DNA of 64,000 nucleotides from an uncultured Paracoccaceae bacterium. GTDB taxonomy: Bacteria; Pseudomonadota; Alphaproteobacteria; Rhodobacterales; Rhodobacteraceae. Positions 54,209 to 64,000 of the stretch are shown here, in pieces; within the stretch, counting starts at the first letter, position 1; each line of letters opens with the position of its first letter. Below the pieces are notes generated by a model. It searched no databases, had not been told where the DNA came from, and saw only the letters and a list, made by a program, of their open reading frames with translations. The DNA lies in the NCBI GenBank assembly GCA_947503765.1, contig CANNFA010000004.1:1-64000 (forward strand). The letters are read 5' to 3'. A program made the translations under genes and the position numbers.

Positions 54209-55593
54209 TGGTCTGCCTCCCCGCCGGCGGCGCCCGCGGCGGCCTGTTCGGCCTCAGGCTCGGGCGCAGGCTCGGGCCGGGGCGGCCGGGCATAGCCCGT
54301 CGCCGACCGGCGCGTGTCAAGCAGCAGCGCGGCGGCCTGCATCACGTCCTCGGGGGTGACGGCCTGCAACATGTCGGGCCAGGCCGCGATATCGTCCAGC
54401 GTCAGCCCGGCGGTCAGCGCCTCGCCATAACGGCGGGCCAGCGACTGCGTCGAATCCTCGGCATAGACCAGCGCGGCACGCAGCTGGAACTTGACCCGCT
54501 CGAACTGCTCGGGGTCGATCCCCTCTTCAATGAACCCGGCGATGGTGCGGTCAAGCGCGGCCTCGGCCTCTTCGAGCGTGACGCCCTCCGCCGGCATGAT
54601 CCCGACGCCGAACGTCGTCTCCTCAAGCGCGACCGGGTCGTAATTGCTCCAGGCATAAAGCGCGACGCGATCCTCGAAGACCAGCCGCGACGGCAGGACC
54701 GAGGTGAAATCGTTGCCGCCCAGCAGCTCGTTCAGCACCACCAACGCGGCCGCCTGCCGCTGTGCGCCGGGCTGCCGCGACGGGACCACGTAATCGCGCA
54801 CCATGTAGGGGTCGGGGATGCGCGCATCCTCGTAGATCACCCGGCGCGCGGCCAGTTGCGGCGGCTCGGTCGGGCGGCTGCGCGGGCCCAGCCCCTCTGT
54901 CGGGGCAAGCGGGCCGTAATGCGCCTGCGCCAGCGCCAGCACCTCGTCCGGCTTCACATCGCCCGCGACGATCAGCACCGCGTTGTTCGGCGCGTAATAG
55001 CGGCGGTAGAAGGCCAGCGCATCCTCCAGCCCCAGCGCCGCGACCTCGTGGCGCCAGCCGATCACCGGGCGGCCGTAGGGGCTGTTGAGATAAAGCGCGG
55101 CATCGCGCTGTTCTCGGAAAAGGGCGTTGGGGTTGCTTTCGGTGCGCGACGCCCGCTCTTCGAGAACGACCTCGCGCTCGGCGGCGATGTCGACACCGGT
55201 CAGCGCCAGATCGCGCATCCGGTCCGCCTCCATCGTCATCATCAGGTCCAGATGCTCGGCCGCCACCCGCTGGTAATAGCCGGTATAGTCGAAATAGGTG
55301 AAGGCGTTGTCCGACCCGCCCAGCCGCGCCACGGTCTCGGACACCTCGTTGTTCTCCATGTCGTCGGTGCCCTTGAACATCAGGTGTTCAAGATAGTGGG
55401 CGATGCCCGACTTGCCCGGCACCTCGTCGGCCGAGCCGACCTTGTACCAGACCATGTGCACGACCACCGGCGCGCGGTGATCCTCCAGCACCACCACCTG
55501 CATGCCGTTGTCCAGCATGTAAGAGGTGACATCGGCCGCCCAGGCGGGCAGTGCGGCGAAAATTGCGATCAGCGATGCAAGCAGGCGGCGCAT
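54205..55593 (-). CDS. M16 zinc peptidase, catalytic subunit
   Basis: 462 residues from MRRLLASLIAIFAALPAWAA, a signal peptide. The HxxEH zinc motif is H-Y-L-E-H in KSGIAHYLEHLMFKGT. Later family features are SNYDPVALEETTFGVGIMPA and LLGGNDFTSVLPSRLVFEDR. The C-terminus is rich in Pro, Glu and Ala. Secreted to the periplasm, with the next gene as partner. The substrate is unknown, presumably short peptides. Confidence 0.93.
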   Translation of the reverse strand: MRRLLASLIAIFAALPAWAADVTSYMLDNGMQVVVLEDHRAPVVVHMVWYKVGSADEVPGKSGIAHYLEHLMFKGTDDMENNEVSETVARLGGSDNAFTYFDYTGYYQRVAAEHLDLMMTMEADRMRDLALTGVDIAAEREVVLEERASRTESNPNALFREQRDAALYLNSPYGRPVIGWRHEVAALGLEDALAFYRRYYAPNNAVLIVAGDVKPDEVLALAQAHYGPLAPTEGLGPRSRPTEPPQLAARRVIYEDARIPDPYMVRDYVVPSRQPGAQRQAAALVVLNELLGGNDFTSVLPSRLVFEDRVALYAWSNYDPVALEETTFGVGIMPAEGVTLEEAEAALDRTIAGFIEEGIDPEQFERVKFQLRAALVYAEDSTQSLARRYGEALTAGLTLDDIAAWPDMLQAVTPEDVMQAAALLLDTRRSATGYARPPRPEPAPEPEAEQAAAGAAGGEADQ

Positions 55594-55730
55594 CGGCCCC
55601 TCCGTCAGGATTTCGGCTATGGCGTTGCGCGAACCTACAGGCAAAGCCCGGCCGCGCAAACAGAGGCAACGGCATTGTGACCGGCGGTCATGCAACAGCA
55701 ACCCGCAGCGCCCCGATTGCCGCGCGCGTC

Positions 55731-55821
55731 TTCATCCTCATCTTGCCCGAAATACCTTGGGGAGCGCGAGGGGCAACGCCCCTCGCCCCGATCGGATCGC
55801 CAAAGGCGATCCGACATCCCC
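55731..55821. repeat. Dispersed repeat, copy D
   Basis: On the minus strand the core is CCCCAAGGTATTTCGGGC followed by AAGATGAGGA, matching copy C with one change in the first 18 bases. It is joined to stem-loops GCGAGGGGCAACGCCCCTCG and CGGATCGCCAAAGGCGATCC. It lies between the DUF3035 and M16 genes. Confidence 0.75.
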
Positions 55822-56346
55822 CTATCTCTGCTTCGGTGGCGCAGCGGGGGTACGCACGCCCAGACGGCGGAACCGCTCCAGCTCCGCATATTTGTCAAGC
55901 GCCATCCGGCTGTAGGCCCGGAAATAGACGTTCACGCTGAACAGGCGTTCCAGCAGGCGGCCGTCATTGCGGCGGCGGAACTCCAGGTCTTCCTTCGCCA
56001 GCGTCGCGCGAATGCTCTTGTCCACGCCGTAGCGCGTAGCGGCATTGACGATGCCCGCATCGCTGCCCGGAATCGCGACGGCCGCACCCGGACGGCCGCC
56101 CAGCGCCGCGATCGCATCCGCCTGCGGAGTCACGTCGGTCCGATTCGCCCCGCCCGGTGTCGGCGGCGGCAGCGCGTTGAAGCTTTCGGGCGCTTCGAGC
56201 GGCTTGTTCGGCACGATGGCGAATTCGTCGGGTCCGTTGGTGCTGGACGACAGGTTCAGCAGTTTGGGCGCGCCATCGCCGCTACAGGCCGCCAGCCCGA
56301 AAGCCGCGGCCGCGCCGATCACGAATTTGCCGAACGTGCCCCGCAT
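55822..56346 (-). CDS. DUF3035 lipoprotein
   Basis: 174 residues. A lipoprotein signal has its lipobox at LAAC (residues 18-21). The body contains GPDEFAIVPNKPLEAPESFN and LPPPTPGGANRTD, then a helical C-terminal part. This matches DUF3035, a lipoprotein family of alphaproteobacteria with no settled function. It directly follows lspA, the enzyme that would process it. Confidence 0.88.
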   Translation of the reverse strand: MRGTFGKFVIGAAAAFGLAACSGDGAPKLLNLSSSTNGPDEFAIVPNKPLEAPESFNALPPPTPGGANRTDVTPQADAIAALGGRPGAAVAIPGSDAGIVNAATRYGVDKSIRATLAKEDLEFRRRNDGRLLERLFSVNVYFRAYSRMALDKYAELERFRRLGVRTPAAPPKQR

Positions 56347-56400
56347 AGACTGCTCCTCACCCGGGCGTTTTCGCCTGTTTAACCGATCGTGGCGCCAAGG

Positions 56401-56871
56401 TCACGGGGTCTTCTTGCGCTCGCCGGTGAACAGGATCAGCCCTGCCGCGCCGGCGAAGATCGCGATGTCCGCGACGTTGAAACTGAAGGGGTTTTCGAGC
56501 CCGCAACACGACATGTTGAGGAAATCGGCGACCGCGCCGTAGGTCAGCCGATCCACGACATTGCCAATCGCCCCGCCGATCAGGATCCCGCCCGAAATGC
56601 GGCCCAGCGGGCGCGGCTCTCGGTGCATCCACCACAGCACCCAGCCCGACAGCACCAGGGCGACGGCGATCAGGGCCCAGCGGGTCAGCGGGCTGCTGTC
56701 CGACAGCAGCCCGAAATTCACCCCGTAATTCCAGGCCATGCGCAGGTTCAGATAGGGCGGCAGCACGTCGATCGCCATGCGTTCGTGCAGGCGCAGCCCC
56801 TGCACGATCCACAGTTTCGTTGCCTGGTCGAGCAGGAACACGGCCGCCGCCGCGATGTAGACGCGCCTCAT
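56401..56871 (-). CDS. lspA: Lipoprotein signal peptidase
   Basis: 156 residues with four membrane segments. Catalytic aspartates are in GGAIGNVVDRLTYGAVADFL and SFNVADIAIF, and LRMAWNYGVNFGLLSD is the usual conserved loop. It cleaves signal peptides of prolipoproteins at the inner membrane. It lies 9 bases downstream of purH and upstream of the DUF3035 lipoprotein. Confidence 0.96.
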   Translation of the reverse strand: MRRVYIAAAAVFLLDQATKLWIVQGLRLHERMAIDVLPPYLNLRMAWNYGVNFGLLSDSSPLTRWALIAVALVLSGWVLWWMHREPRPLGRISGGILIGGAIGNVVDRLTYGAVADFLNMSCCGLENPFSFNVADIAIFAGAAGLILFTGERKKTP

Positions 56872-56880
56872 GCCGGTCTC

Positions 56881-58470
56881 CTAATGACGGAAATGCCGCA
56901 TTCCGGTGAACACCATGGCCAAGCCGGCCTCGTCGGCGGCCGCGATCACCTTGTCGTCGCGCATCGAGCCGCCCGGCTGAATCACCGCCGTGGCGCCGGC
57001 GCCCGCCGCCTCCAGCAGACCGTCGGCGAAGGGAAAGAACGCGTCCGAGGCCACGACCGATCCGTGTGTCGGCGGCACGTCGAGACCCAGCGTTTCGGCC
57101 ATGCGTTCCGCCTTCTTCGCGGCGATCAGCGCGCTGTCAACGCGGCTCATCTGGCCCGCGCCCACGCCCACCGTGGCGCCGTCCTGCGCATAGACAATGG
57201 CGTTCGACTTGACGTGCTTGGCGACCGTCCAGGCAAAGCGCATGTCGGCAAGCTGCGCCGCGCTCGGCGCCTTCCGGGTCACCACCCGAAGCGCGTCCGG
57301 CACGATCTGCCCGTGGTCGCGGTCCTGCACCAGGAACCCGCCGGCCACCTGCCGCATGGTCAGAAGCGGCGCGCGCGGATCGGCCAGGCCGCCGGTGGTC
57401 AGCAGGCGCAGGTTCTTCTTCGCGGCAAAGACCGCGATCGCGTCCTCGTCCGCCTCCGGCGCGATCACGACCTCGGTGAAGATTTTGGCGATCTCTTCGG
57501 CGGTCTCGCGGTCCAGCCGCTGGTTCAGCGCGACGATCCCGCCAAAGGCCGAGGTCCGGTCGCAGTCGAAGGCACGCCGGTAGGCATCCGCCAGCGTGCC
57601 GCCCAGCGCCACGCCGCAGGGATTGGCGTGCTTGATGATCGCGCAGGCCGGCCCCGCCTCGGGCGCGAATTCGCTGACCAGTTCGAACGCCGCATCGGTG
57701 TCGTTGATGTTGTTGTAGGACAGCGCCTTGCCCTGATGCTGCGTCGCGGTGGCGACACCCGGCCGGCCGGTCCCGTCGACATAGAACGCCGCCTGCTGGT
57801 GCGGGTTCTCGCCATAGCGCAGGGTCTGCGCCAGCGTTCCGGCAAAGGCACGGCGGCGCGGCGCCGGGTCGCCGGTCGCCGCCGCCATCCAGCTCGACAC
57901 TGCGGCGTCATAGGCCGCCGTGCGCGCAAAGGCGCGTTGCGCCAGCTTGCGGCGGAATTTCGGGCAGGTCGCGCCGCCATGCTGGTCCATGTCGCCCAGC
58001 AGCTTGCCGTAATCCTGAACATCGGTGACCACGGCGACAAAGGCATGATTCTTGGCCGCCGCGCGGATCATCGCCGGCCCGCCGATGTCGATATTCTCGA
58101 TGCAGGTGTCGAAATCGGCGCCCTTGGCCACCGTCTCCTCGAACGGATAGAGGTTGACCACAAGCAGGTCGATGGGCGGGATCGCATGCGCTTCCATCGC
58201 CTCGACATGGGCCGGATCGTTGCGCAGCGCCAGCAGCCCGCCATGCACTGCCGGATGCAGCGTCTTGACGCGCCCGTCCATCATCTCGGGATAACCGGTG
58301 ACATCGGCCACGTCCCGCACCTCCAGCCCGGCCGCGCGCAGCGCCGCCGCAGAGCCGCCGGTGGACAGCAGCTCGACCCCGCGCGCGTCCAGCGCCTGCC
58401 CAAGCTCGGCCAGACCGGTCTTGTCGGATACGGAAATCAGCGCGCGGCGCACGGGTGCAAGTTCGGTCAT
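56881..58470 (-). CDS. purH: Bifunctional AICAR formyltransferase/IMP cyclohydrolase
   Basis: 529 residues from [20 protein letters not shown]; a GTG three codons earlier is an alternative start. The IMP cyclohydrolase domain is N-terminal ([18 protein letters not shown]). The transformylase domain holds [14 protein letters not shown], and the C-terminus ends [10 protein letters not shown] as normal. It catalyses the last two steps of de novo IMP synthesis. Confidence 0.96.
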   Translation of the reverse strand: MTELAPVRRALISVSDKTGLAELGQALDARGVELLSTGGSAAALRAAGLEVRDVADVTGYPEMMDGRVKTLHPAVHGGLLALRNDPAHVEAMEAHAIPPIDLLVVNLYPFEETVAKGADFDTCIENIDIGGPAMIRAAAKNHAFVAVVTDVQDYGKLLGDMDQHGGATCPKFRRKLAQRAFARTAAYDAAVSSWMAAATGDPAPRRRAFAGTLAQTLRYGENPHQQAAFYVDGTGRPGVATATQHQGKALSYNNINDTDAAFELVSEFAPEAGPACAIIKHANPCGVALGGTLADAYRRAFDCDRTSAFGGIVALNQRLDRETAEEIAKIFTEVVIAPEADEDAIAVFAAKKNLRLLTTGGLADPRAPLLTMRQVAGGFLVQDRDHGQIVPDALRVVTRKAPSAAQLADMRFAWTVAKHVKSNAIVYAQDGATVGVGAGQMSRVDSALIAAKKAERMAETLGLDVPPTHGSVVASDAFFPFADGLLEAAGAGATAVIQPGGSMRDDKVIAAADEAGLAMVFTGMRHFRH

Positions 58471-58484
58471 GTTCGGCACGGCCC

Positions 58485-60254
58485 TCAGATTTGTTCCATC
58501 ATCTCGTTCTCGCCCGCCGCGTAGTCGCGCAGATGCGTCGGCGTGTCCTGCGCCTTGGCAAGGCTCCAGCGGATGCGCGTCGCATAGCGTATCGCCCGCG
58601 CAGAGAGAACGACCTGTTTTGTCGCGCGCGGCTTGATCCGCGATTTTTCCAGGTAGACGCTGGGTTCCAGCGTCATCCGCGCCACCGCGTCGTGCCGGAA
58701 CACCCAGACCTCGCCGCTCTTCAGCACCATCGACACCGCCGCGCCGCCCATGTCCACCTCTGCATCCACGTCGGGATGCAGATGGAACCGGATCTGGAAC
58801 GGAATGCCCTGAAGCCGCACCCGGTCCATCGCCCGGTCGAACTGCCGCTGGTTGTCGTCCTCGATCGCGGCGAGCATATCCTCGCCGGCCACCGCGCGCC
58901 CGTCCTCCGTCAGCTCGACCTGCCGGACATGGGTCAGCCCGTGGGTGGCGACATAGCCGTCATGCCCGGCAACGATGGCGATGTCGCTGGCGGGCGTGCC
59001 GAACTGCATCTTCACATAGCTCGGCCGGTCATAGAGGTATTCGCGCCGAAGCCCGCGGTGCCGTTCCGGCCGGCCGAACCGGGACGACGAATACCCCTCG
59101 AGCGATAGGTCGGAATGCGAGGCCGTCGCGCGCCCGGCGCGCGCCCAGTCGGGGCCGAACTGCCGCCCGTCGCCGCAATTGACGATCAGCGGGCGCCGCC
59201 CCGATGTCAGCTCGAACGCCAGCGTCGAGGCATGGGCATGGCCCGACGCGCTGCCCCCCGGCGGCACCGCCGCATCGAGGATCAGCGAGGTGCGCGCCGC
59301 CTGAAGCCGCACGAAGCCCATCGCCAGACCCTGCCGCGCGCCGGTCTTCACGCCCGATCCGGCCAGCGCCGCGTCCAGCCGCCCCTCCAGCCCGCGGCCC
59401 CCGCCATGGAACCGCGTCAGCCCGCCATCGGAATGGCGCAGCGCCCGCAGCGTGGGCGCGATCCGCTCGATCGCGGCCAGGTGATCGGGCAACGGCCGCC
59501 GCCCCGCCTCGCCCAGCGCATGCGCCGCCCAGTTCAGCAGCGTGAACACCTCCAGCAGTTCCTCGGGGTTGCGGGTGCGAATCCCGCCTTCAAGGTCGAT
59601 ATGGTTGCGACACTCGCGCGACAGCGCCTTCATCGCCGGATCGACATGGCGTTCCATCCCGATCAGCGACAGCCCGGCATAGATCAGCCCGGTCAGCGCC
59701 TCGAACCGGGGCACGCCGTGCGACGCGGCCTTCCAGCGGCGCGCAAGAAAGATCGTCTGCCGCCCGAGCGCGCGGTAATACGCCTCGGACATCGTCCCGC
59801 CCTCGCCCTGAAGCAGCAGCAGCGCGTGGTTGATCCAGCGGATGATGCGCCGTCCCGTGGTGTCGGCAACCCAGCCCGGCCCCGCGCCCTTGCCGTAACG
59901 GTTCAGCCACTCGCGCGTCCAGCCCTGCGCCAGCTCGCGCGCCCTGCGGTCGCCCAGCGCCGCAAGGTCGTCAAGCCAGGTGAAACCGTGGATCTCGTCG
60001 TCGAAATCGGGTCCGTGCCGGCCGAGATCCCAGATCGAGCCACCCGGCGCCTCGACCACCCGGCCGGCCACCAGGAAATTGCCCGCGCAAAGCTGCTTGC
60101 CCCGCGCCAGCCGGCCGATGCTGCGCGGCTCGGGCTGCGACACGAACCCGGCCGCGGGCCGCGCGAAACCGGCCCGGCGCGCATGGTACCGGTTCATCCA
60201 ATGCGCCCCGCGCTCGGACAGCTTGTGCTTCAGGGACACGCCCGGCCTCGTCAT
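58485..60254 (-). CDS. Heparinase II/III-like protein
   Basis: 589 residues from [19 protein letters not shown]. It has an alpha-helical N-terminal region ([40 protein letters not shown]) and a C-terminal beta domain of Heparinase II/III type with [20 protein letters not shown] and VNCGDG. No signal peptide is obvious. The family includes polysaccharide lyases, and its alphaproteobacterial members between rsmB and purH are uncharacterised as far as I know. It lies 14 bases from purH, probably co-transcribed with it and rsmB. Confidence 0.87.
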   Translation of the reverse strand: MTRPGVSLKHKLSERGAHWMNRYHARRAGFARPAAGFVSQPEPRSIGRLARGKQLCAGNFLVAGRVVEAPGGSIWDLGRHGPDFDDEIHGFTWLDDLAALGDRRARELAQGWTREWLNRYGKGAGPGWVADTTGRRIIRWINHALLLLQGEGGTMSEAYYRALGRQTIFLARRWKAASHGVPRFEALTGLIYAGLSLIGMERHVDPAMKALSRECRNHIDLEGGIRTRNPEELLEVFTLLNWAAHALGEAGRRPLPDHLAAIERIAPTLRALRHSDGGLTRFHGGGRGLEGRLDAALAGSGVKTGARQGLAMGFVRLQAARTSLILDAAVPPGGSASGHAHASTLAFELTSGRRPLIVNCGDGRQFGPDWARAGRATASHSDLSLEGYSSSRFGRPERHRGLRREYLYDRPSYVKMQFGTPASDIAIVAGHDGYVATHGLTHVRQVELTEDGRAVAGEDMLAAIEDDNQRQFDRAMDRVRLQGIPFQIRFHLHPDVDAEVDMGGAAVSMVLKSGEVWVFRHDAVARMTLEPSVYLEKSRIKPRATKQVVLSARAIRYATRIRWSLAKAQDTPTHLRDYAAGENEMMEQI

Positions 60255-60343
60255 GTTCTGCGGTAAAACGTTGCGCCCGTTTTGCGCGAGCATAACCGCC
60301 GGGGCGCCGCGAGTCATCGCACGAATGCCGGCGGCGGCCGTTT

Positions 60344-61609
60344 TCAGGCGGCTTTCCGCAGCACCGAGACAAAGAACCCGTCCATGCCGCCGCGCTCTGC
60401 CCAGTAATCGGGCCGCAGCCGTAGGCCGGTCTCGTCGATCCAGCCCGGCTCGATCCCCGGGCCATGCAGCGCCGCACCCTGCACCTCCAGGCCGGAATGC
60501 CGCGCGAGCACCTCCTCGATCTGCACTTCGCCCTCGTCGGGCAGCAGCGAACAGGTGCAATAGACCAGCCGCCCGCCCGGTTTCAGCAGCGCAAGCGCCC
60601 GGTCCAGCAATGCCGCCTGCAAATCGAACAGCGCGGCGAACTCGCTGCCATCCTTGGCATGCGGCAGGTCGGGATGCCGCCGGATCGTGCCGGTCGCCGA
60701 GCAGGGCGCGTCCAGCAGCACCGCATCGAACGGCGCCGCCGTCCAGTCCAGCGCATCGGCCACCACCACGTCGGCCCGCAGCCCGGTGCGCGCCAGGTTC
60801 TCGCGCAGCCGCGCCATCCGCGCCTCGGACGCATCCAGCGCCGTGACATCGGCGCCGGCCGCCGCCAGCTGCATCGTCTTGCCGCCCGGCGCGGCGCACA
60901 TGTCCAGCACGCGCTCGCCCGGCCGCGCGTCCAGCAGCCGCGCCGGAGCCGCCGCCGCCGCGTCCTGCACCCACCACGCGCCCTCGGCATAGCCGGGCAG
61001 CGCCGTCACCTGCACCCGGCCCGCCACCCGCACGCTGCCGGTCGGCAGCACCGCGCCGCCGACCTGGGCCGCCAGCGCAGCCGCATCACCCCCGCGCGGC
61101 GTCAGGTCCAGCGGCGCGCCGGCCGCATGCGCGGCCTCGATCGCCGCAACCACCGGCTTGCCGTAGGCAGCGATCAACGGCGCACGCAGCCATTTCGGCA
61201 GGCGCGGCAGGGGCAGCGCGTCCCACGCCGCCACATCCACCCGCCGCAGCACCGCGTTGACCATCCCGGCCGCCGGGGCCGTGCGCCGCCCCGCCCGGAC
61301 CAGCCCCACCGCCGCATCCACGACGCCATGCGCCGCCGCACCGCCTTGCGCCATCTCGACCACCGCCATGCGCAGCGCGTTCAGCACATCGGGCGCCGGC
61401 CGCCGCTTCAGATGCGGACCCAGCAGCCGATCGGCCCGGTCCATCCAGCGCAAGGTCTCAAGCGCCAGCCGCTGCGCCCGCGCGCGGTCGTCCGGCGGCA
61501 GCCGGTCCACCGCGCCGGGCAAAACCTCGGACAGCAACCGGCCCTCGGCGGTCACCTGCCCGAGCATCCGGTGCGCAGCCCGCCGCGCGGCAAAACCCGG
61601 CTTGTCCAT
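60344..61609 (-). CDS. rsmB: RsmB-family RNA m5C methyltransferase
   Basis: 421 residues from MDKPGFAARRAAHRMLGQVT. An N-terminal NusB-like helical domain is followed by a SAM-dependent methyltransferase: LDMCAAPGGKTMQLA, LLDAPCSATGTIRRHPD and LVYCTCSLLPDEGE, the two cysteines (APC and TCS) being the catalytic pair. It methylates a cytosine of 16S rRNA. Divergent from the SdhAF4-like gene. Confidence 0.93.
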   Translation of the reverse strand: MDKPGFAARRAAHRMLGQVTAEGRLLSEVLPGAVDRLPPDDRARAQRLALETLRWMDRADRLLGPHLKRRPAPDVLNALRMAVVEMAQGGAAAHGVVDAAVGLVRAGRRTAPAAGMVNAVLRRVDVAAWDALPLPRLPKWLRAPLIAAYGKPVVAAIEAAHAAGAPLDLTPRGGDAAALAAQVGGAVLPTGSVRVAGRVQVTALPGYAEGAWWVQDAAAAAPARLLDARPGERVLDMCAAPGGKTMQLAAAGADVTALDASEARMARLRENLARTGLRADVVVADALDWTAAPFDAVLLDAPCSATGTIRRHPDLPHAKDGSEFAALFDLQAALLDRALALLKPGGRLVYCTCSLLPDEGEVQIEEVLARHSGLEVQGAALHGPGIEPGWIDETGLRLRPDYWAERGGMDGFFVSVLRKAA

Positions 61610-61680
61610 CGCCGTCCCCGTTTGCAAAAATCCTCCGGCGCCGTATATCAGACCTGTCCCTCCGGCAAGGAGCCACATCG

Positions 61681-61860
61681 ATGACCGACACGCCCGAAGA
61701 CCCGCTTCCCGCCGCCGCCCGCCGCGCCCTGGCCGAGGCCGAAGAGCGCCGCCGCAAATCGCCGCCCGCCGATCTTCCCCCCGAACTCGGCGGCCGCGAC
61801 GGACCCGAACCGGTCCGTTACGGCGACTGGGAACGCAAGGGCATCGCCGTCGATTTCTAG
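61681..61860 (+). CDS. DUF1674 protein, SdhAF4-like
   Basis: 59 residues: MTDTPEDPLPAAARRALAEA, a basic middle, then GPEPVRYGDWERKGIAVDF. The end matches the RYGDWE-x-KG...DF signature of DUF1674, the family of succinate dehydrogenase assembly factor 4, which protects flavinylated SdhA. Divergent from rsmB. Confidence 0.88.
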   Translation: MTDTPEDPLPAAARRALAEAEERRRKSPPADLPPELGGRDGPEPVRYGDWERKGIAVDF

Positions 61861-61946
61861 GCGGGCGCCCGACGCATGAGAGCTTCTCTGCGTTTCTTCT
61901 CGTCGCAAATACGCAAATCCTGCCGCCTGCCGCCCCCGCGCCGCGC

Positions 61947-62759
61947 TCAGGTCAGGCCCAGCACGTCCTGCATGTCGTACTCGCCCGGCTTGCGTCCCTG
62001 GCCCCACAGCACGGCGCGAAGGGCGCCGCGAGCGAACAGCGCCCTGTCGGTGGCGACATGGCGCAGCACGATCCGCTCGCCCTCGCCGACGAACATCACG
62101 TCATGCTCGCCGACGATATCGCCGCCGCGCAGCGCGGCGAATCCGATCGCGCCGCGCTCCCGCGCGCCGGTCAGCCCGTCACGGCCCGAATCGCGCGCCT
62201 TGTCCAGCAAGGTGCCGCGCCCCTCCGCCGCCGCCTCGCCCAGCATCAGCGCGGTGCCCGACGGCGCGTCGACCTTGCGGTTGTGATGCGCCTCGACGAT
62301 CTCGATGTCGAATTCCTCGTCCAGCGCCGCCGCCACCATGCGCGTCAGCTTCACCAGCAGGTTGACCCCCAGCGACATGTTCCCGGCGCGCACGATCACC
62401 GCATGCCGGGCCGCCGCCGCGATCTTCTCCAGGTGCTCCGGCTCGAACCCGGTGGTACCGATCACATGCACCGCCCGCGCCTGTGCGGCGATGCCGGCAA
62501 AGCGCACGCTGGCCTCGGGCGCGGTGAAATCCAGCACGCCCTGCGCCTTGGCGAACGCCTCCAGCGGATCGTCGGTCACCGTGATCCCGCAGGGCGCACC
62601 GCCCATCGCCTCGCCCAGGTCGCGCCCGATCCAGTCGTGACCCTCGCGCTCCAGCGCGCCGACCAGCCGCGCGGCATCCGAGTCCATCACCGTTCGCGCC
62701 AGCATCTGCCCCATCCGGCCCGATGCGCCCGTCACCACGATCCCAGGCACCTGCGTCAT
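61947..62759 (-). CDS. dapB: 4-hydroxy-tetrahydrodipicolinate reductase
   Basis: 270 residues from [20 protein letters not shown]. It makes tetrahydrodipicolinate for lysine and peptidoglycan. The NAD(P) motif GASGRMGQM, the GTTGF motif ([12 protein letters not shown]), and [18 protein letters not shown] with the catalytic histidines and lysine are visible. The start follows GGAGGAACGG. The lead-in ATG four codons up is less likely. Confidence 0.95.
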   Translation of the reverse strand: MTQVPGIVVTGASGRMGQMLARTVMDSDAARLVGALEREGHDWIGRDLGEAMGGAPCGITVTDDPLEAFAKAQGVLDFTAPEASVRFAGIAAQARAVHVIGTTGFEPEHLEKIAAAARHAVIVRAGNMSLGVNLLVKLTRMVAAALDEEFDIEIVEAHHNRKVDAPSGTALMLGEAAAEGRGTLLDKARDSGRDGLTGARERGAIGFAALRGGDIVGEHDVMFVGEGERIVLRHVATDRALFARGALRAVLWGQGRKPGEYDMQDVLGLT

Positions 62760-62885
62760 CCGTTCCTCCATCCGTTTCTCTTCGCATACCGCGCCCGCGC
62801 CGCCTTGGCAAAGCCGGCATTGCGCATCGGGACCGCTGCATCGGGGCAGTTGCGCGGACGGTCATTCAGCCCTAGATGAACGCTC

Positions 62886-63296
62886 ATGGCCAGACATTCC
62901 CCAGACCGCGCCACGGGCCGCGCCGCCGGCCCCTCGCAGCGCCAGCTTCGCGTCGGCGAGCTGATCCGGCGCACCTTGTCGGACGTGCTGAACCGGGCCG
63001 ACATCCATGATCCCGATCTGAACCGGCTGTCGATCACCGTCGGCGAGGTGCGCACGTCCCCCGATCTCAAGGTCGCCACCGCCTATGTCCTGCCGCTCGG
63101 CGGCGAGGCCCGCGAAGAGGCGCTGGCCGCCCTGCGCCGCAACCGGCACGAATTGCGCCGCGCCATCAGCCGCGAAGTCACGCTGAAATACTCCCCCGAA
63201 CTGCGCTTCGTCATCGACGAAAGCTTCGACCGGATGGACGAAACCCGCCGCCTGCTGAACCGGGGCGACGTGCGCCGCGACCTCGACGAAGAGTGA
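62886..63296 (+). CDS. rbfA: Ribosome-binding factor A
   Basis: 136 residues. It has the KH-like RbfA pattern: [58 protein letters not shown], and [19 protein letters not shown]. It helps mature the 30S subunit. The start is ATG 62886, and the next gene begins five bases after its stop. Confidence 0.95.
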   Translation: MARHSPDRATGRAAGPSQRQLRVGELIRRTLSDVLNRADIHDPDLNRLSITVGEVRTSPDLKVATAYVLPLGGEAREEALAALRRNRHELRRAISREVTLKYSPELRFVIDESFDRMDETRRLLNRGDVRRDLDEE

Positions 63297-63301
63297 CGCG
63301 G

Positions 63302-64000
63302 ATGCGCGCGCTTGCCGTCCTCCTTCTGCTTCTGTGGGCGGCGCGCGCTGCCGCCGCCGCCGAATGCCGCAGCGACACGTTCGACGGGGCGCGGTTTTCG
63401 TGGTGCCGCGTCGACATGGCCGCCGAGACCCTGCGCCTTTGGCTGAACGACGGCTCCGGCGCGCCCCATGGCACCTTTCAGCGCGTCGACGAGGCACTGG
63501 CGGAGACCGGCCAGCGGCTCGGGATCGCGATGAACGGCGGCATGTACCACCAGGACCGCGCGCCGGTCGGCCTCTATATCGAGGACGGCGTGGAATACGC
63601 GCCGATCGTCACCTCCGAAGGTCCGGGCAATTTCGGCCTGCTGCCGAACGGTGTGCTGTGCATCGGCGAGGGGCGCGCGCATGTCCTCGAAAGCCGCGCC
63701 TTCGCCGCGAACCCGCCCGCCTGCCGCCATGCGACGCAATCGGGCCCGATGCTGGTGATCGGCGGTGCGCTGCATCCGAAACTCCTGCCCGACAGCGACA
63801 GCCGCTTCGTCCGCAACGGCGTCGGCACCAGCGCGGACGGGGGCACGGCCGTTCTGGCGATCTCGGACCAGCCGGTCAGCTTCCACCACTTCGCCCGGTT
63901 CTTCAGGGACGTGGCGGGCACGCCCGATGCGCTTTATCTCGACGGCAACGTCTCGCGGCTTTACGCGCCGCCGCTGGACCGGCGCGATACCGGCGCGCCG
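63302..64000 (+). CDS. Exported DUF2233/phosphodiester-glycosidase family protein (cut by window end)
   Basis: 233 codons are open up to the window end, with no stop. The signal peptide is MRALAVLLLLLWAARAAAAA. The domain shows GTFQRVDEALAETGQRLGI, AMNGGMYHQDRAPVGLYIED, TSEGPGNFGLLPNGVLCIG, CRHATQSGPMLVIGGAL and RFVRNGVGTSADG. These are the DUF2233/NAGPA-type hallmarks, including the glycine-rich NGGMY and the QSGPML motif. Members hydrolyse phosphodiester-linked sugars or are uncharacterised envelope proteins. Its start lies five bases after rbfA. Confidence 0.85.
   Translation, partial: MRALAVLLLLLWAARAAAAAECRSDTFDGARFSWCRVDMAAETLRLWLNDGSGAPHGTFQRVDEALAETGQRLGIAMNGGMYHQDRAPVGLYIEDGVEYAPIVTSEGPGNFGLLPNGVLCIGEGRAHVLESRAFAANPPACRHATQSGPMLVIGGALHPKLLPDSDSRFVRNGVGTSADGGTAVLAISDQPVSFHHFARFFRDVAGTPDALYLDGNVSRLYAPPLDRRDTGAP

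Overview
The window looks like the chromosome of a high-GC alphaproteobacterium of the Rhodobacteraceae. This rests on family-level features: a short-form HisG with a HisZ partner, a cobalamin-dependent ribonucleotide reductase (NrdJ), DinB with an N-terminal cysteine motif, a 41-residue L36, DUF1127/DUF1489/DUF3035/DUF3775 proteins, and a dispersed repeat with core CCCCGAGGTATTTCGGGC. No genus can be named from sequence reading alone.

Layout. 1-1.5 kb: an IS4-family transposase whose 3' end runs into what looks like an IS21-type terminus. 1.5-9.2 kb: an accessory block, all on the + strand: LysR regulator, WrbA quinone reductase, DsbA-like oxidoreductase, DUF1127-like peptide, EamA exporter, DUF4386, a probably frameshifted VOC protein, AraC regulator, NmrA-like protein, DUF4345, DUF1772. 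It reads as a quinone/electrophile stress locus and has two candidate operators. 9.5-10 kb: a decayed IS110-family transposase. 10.2-11.7 kb: three small unknown genes ending in a clear terminator. From 12.2 kb on the gene content is mostly core chromosome.

Core part. nrdJ (12.2-14.7 kb, carrying an inserted HTH domain), DUF1489, a tightly coupled hisS-hisZ-hisG operon, slyX, a large exported protein with four internal repeats, a lipoprotein, dnaE (carrying a translated palindromic element), and then xdhABC coupled to a nucleoside/purine-type ABC importer (26-35.6 kb). After that come an FAD oxidoreductase, SH3b and EF-hand exported proteins, NUDIX, a small exported CxxCH protein, dinB, an N-formylglutamate amidohydrolase family gene, tRNA-Val, rpmJ, a pseudo-caspase with peptidoglycan-binding domains, an M20 amidohydrolase, two saccharopine dehydrogenase-family genes, DUF3775, a ureohydrolase, rmuC, mutL, two M16 peptidases, DUF3035, lspA, purH, a heparinase II/III-like gene, rsmB, an SdhAF4-like gene, dapB, rbfA, and a DUF2233 gene cut by the window end.

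The most unusual signal is a set of in-frame insertions in conserved genes. An XRE-type HTH of lower GC sits inside NrdJ, a palindromic element is translated inside DnaE, and a copy of the dispersed repeat is translated inside XdhB. hisS also has a low-GC internal tract without a domain gain. XdhABC with the ABC importer and the M20 amidohydrolase suggest purine salvage and catabolism. The saccharopine-type enzymes and the ureohydrolase suggest lysine and amine catabolism.
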